Assembly (NCBI GenBank): GCA_027618515.1
Contig: JAQCEV010000015.1
Span: forward strand, 1 to 40,074
Reading direction: 5' to 3'
Length of the DNA: 40,074 nucleotides
Source of the DNA: Chloroflexota bacterium
Lineage (GTDB): Bacteria > Chloroflexota > Dehalococcoidia > Lucifugimonadales > Australimonadaceae
The stretch's first letter is position 1. The number at the start of each line of letters is the position of its first letter. Both the position numbers and the translations under genes were made by a program. The notes under the pieces are model-generated. The model was not told the DNA's origin, ran no database searches, and was given only the letters and a program-made list of their open reading frames with translations. Positions 39,519 through 40,074 of the stretch are shown here, piece by piece.

Positions 39519-40074
39519 CTAGCGGTGTGCCAGAGGTGGCGGCACGTCGAGCCTGAACGGCGGGTAGTTGTCGGTCATGAACGCCACGTAGGCAATCGTC
39601 CGGTACCACCATATGTGGACTCCCATCAGCAGATCGAAGATGCCCTTCGGGTATTTGCCTGTGAAGAGCAGGATGATCCCCGCGATGAACACGAGCAACA
39701 TGCTCAATCCACTCTCGCCGCCACGGAGGATCCCCAGGATGATGAGGTGCGGGATCGCAAGGAATAATTTGATGAGCACAAGCCAGCGATTCAAATTTTC
39801 TGGGTACTCGCTCTCGATGTCCGCTGGATAATCGATCTGTCCTGAGAATTGGAACGGCGGATAGACGTCTGTCGCCAAACCTTGGAGCCCGTAGAACTCC
39901 ACTCGCCACGTCCATCTGAAGACGCCCATGTGGAAGTCGAACAGCCCTCGCGGATAGCGTCCGGTGAACAAGATCGCGAAGAGCGCGATCACCCACGTGA
40001 AGGATGCCACGAACCCTAGGAGTAGAGTCCCAGGACGTGGTGTAAGAGACAGCAGGGCCTGGCAAGACAGAGGC
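39519..40074 (-). CDS. DUF4389 membrane protein, partial (5' end outside window)
   Basis: A membrane protein with two DUF4389-type units, seen as FAILFTGRYPRGLFDFHMGVFRW and ILLFTGKYPKGIFDLLMGVHIW, each followed by TDxYPPF. The frame stays open upstream of the GTG at 40008-40010 to the window end and encodes further hydrophobic sequence (LLLGFVASFTWVIALF), so the start lies beyond 40074. The family is common in Actinobacteria and Chloroflexota and has no known function. It converges on the ornithine-cyclodeaminase-like gene with 5 bases between. Confidence 0.82.
   Translation of the reverse strand, partial: PLSCQALLSLTPRPGTLLLGFVASFTWVIALFAILFTGRYPRGLFDFHMGVFRWTWRVEFYGLQGLATDVYPPFQFSGQIDYPADIESEYPENLNRWLVLIKLFLAIPHLIILGILRGGESGLSMLLVFIAGIILLFTGKYPKGIFDLLMGVHIWWYRTIAYVAFMTDNYPPFRLDVPPPLAHR

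Noticed and set aside
1-40074. tRNA, rRNA, CRISPR, IS element or prophage
   Set aside because: I looked for T-loop motifs, regularly spaced repeats, transposase motifs and phage genes on both strands and saw none.

Overview
The window is a G+C-rich bacterial chromosome segment, with densely packed genes on both strands and mostly short intergenic gaps. There is no rRNA, tRNA, CRISPR array, transposase or phage gene. The gene content suggests an uncultivated Chloroflexota bacterium, possibly SAR202/Dehalococcoidia-like: a phthalate-dioxygenase-type Rieske oxygenase, class II aldolase, RraA and RidA proteins, a 4,5-dihydroxyphthalate-decarboxylase-like protein, a fused isobutyryl-CoA mutase, a DUF4389 membrane protein and a B12-salvage locus. 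That placement is inference from gene content only (confidence about 0.55).

Layout. Bases 1-369 are non-coding, with hairpins and a 54-bp direct repeat. Then come yajQ, a cupin, a Rieske oxygenase, a haem-binding c-type protein broken by a frameshift, a class II aldolase and two related membrane proteins of unknown function (370-5887). At 6047-8069 a single sulfite/nitrite reductase gene lies behind what reads as a complete cysteine attenuator: a promoter, an apparently leaderless 15-codon peptide with four consecutive Cys codons, an alternative hairpin and an intrinsic terminator. At 8925-12422 an aminotransferase-fold PLP enzyme (interrupted by an in-frame amber codon), a LicC-like nucleotidyltransferase, a CDP-alcohol phosphatidyltransferase and a methyltransferase look like a lipid or cell-surface head-group pathway. 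From 12442 to 21850 there are a hypothetical protein, the dihydroxyphthalate-decarboxylase-like protein, two MFS transporters, a RidA-RraA operon, a single-domain response regulator with a coiled-coil partner, a 2-hydroxyacid dehydrogenase, a membrane-bound LuxR regulator and two small unknowns.

From 21870 to 28696 the theme is acyl-CoA and vitamin B12. An acyl-CoA synthetase sits next to the B12-dependent mutase IcmF. Across a divergent region, a cobalamin riboswitch with terminator controls an ECF-transporter S component and a DUF4430 lipoprotein (a transcobalamin-like domain), probably for B12 uptake. From 28787 to the end: an AI-2E family permease; a run of cysteine desulfurase, CTP-dependent lipid kinase and a thioredoxin-domain YyaL protein; a VOC protein; a spermidine synthase and ornithine decarboxylase pair; CinA; a Tag-like glycosylase; an ornithine-cyclodeaminase-like protein; and a DUF4389 protein cut by the window edge.

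Three genes look damaged or incomplete at their 5' parts: a frameshift near 3141, an amber codon at 9027-9029, and a missing start upstream of 11356. These may be real decay or base-calling errors. Checking reads at those sites is the first test for anyone using this annotation.
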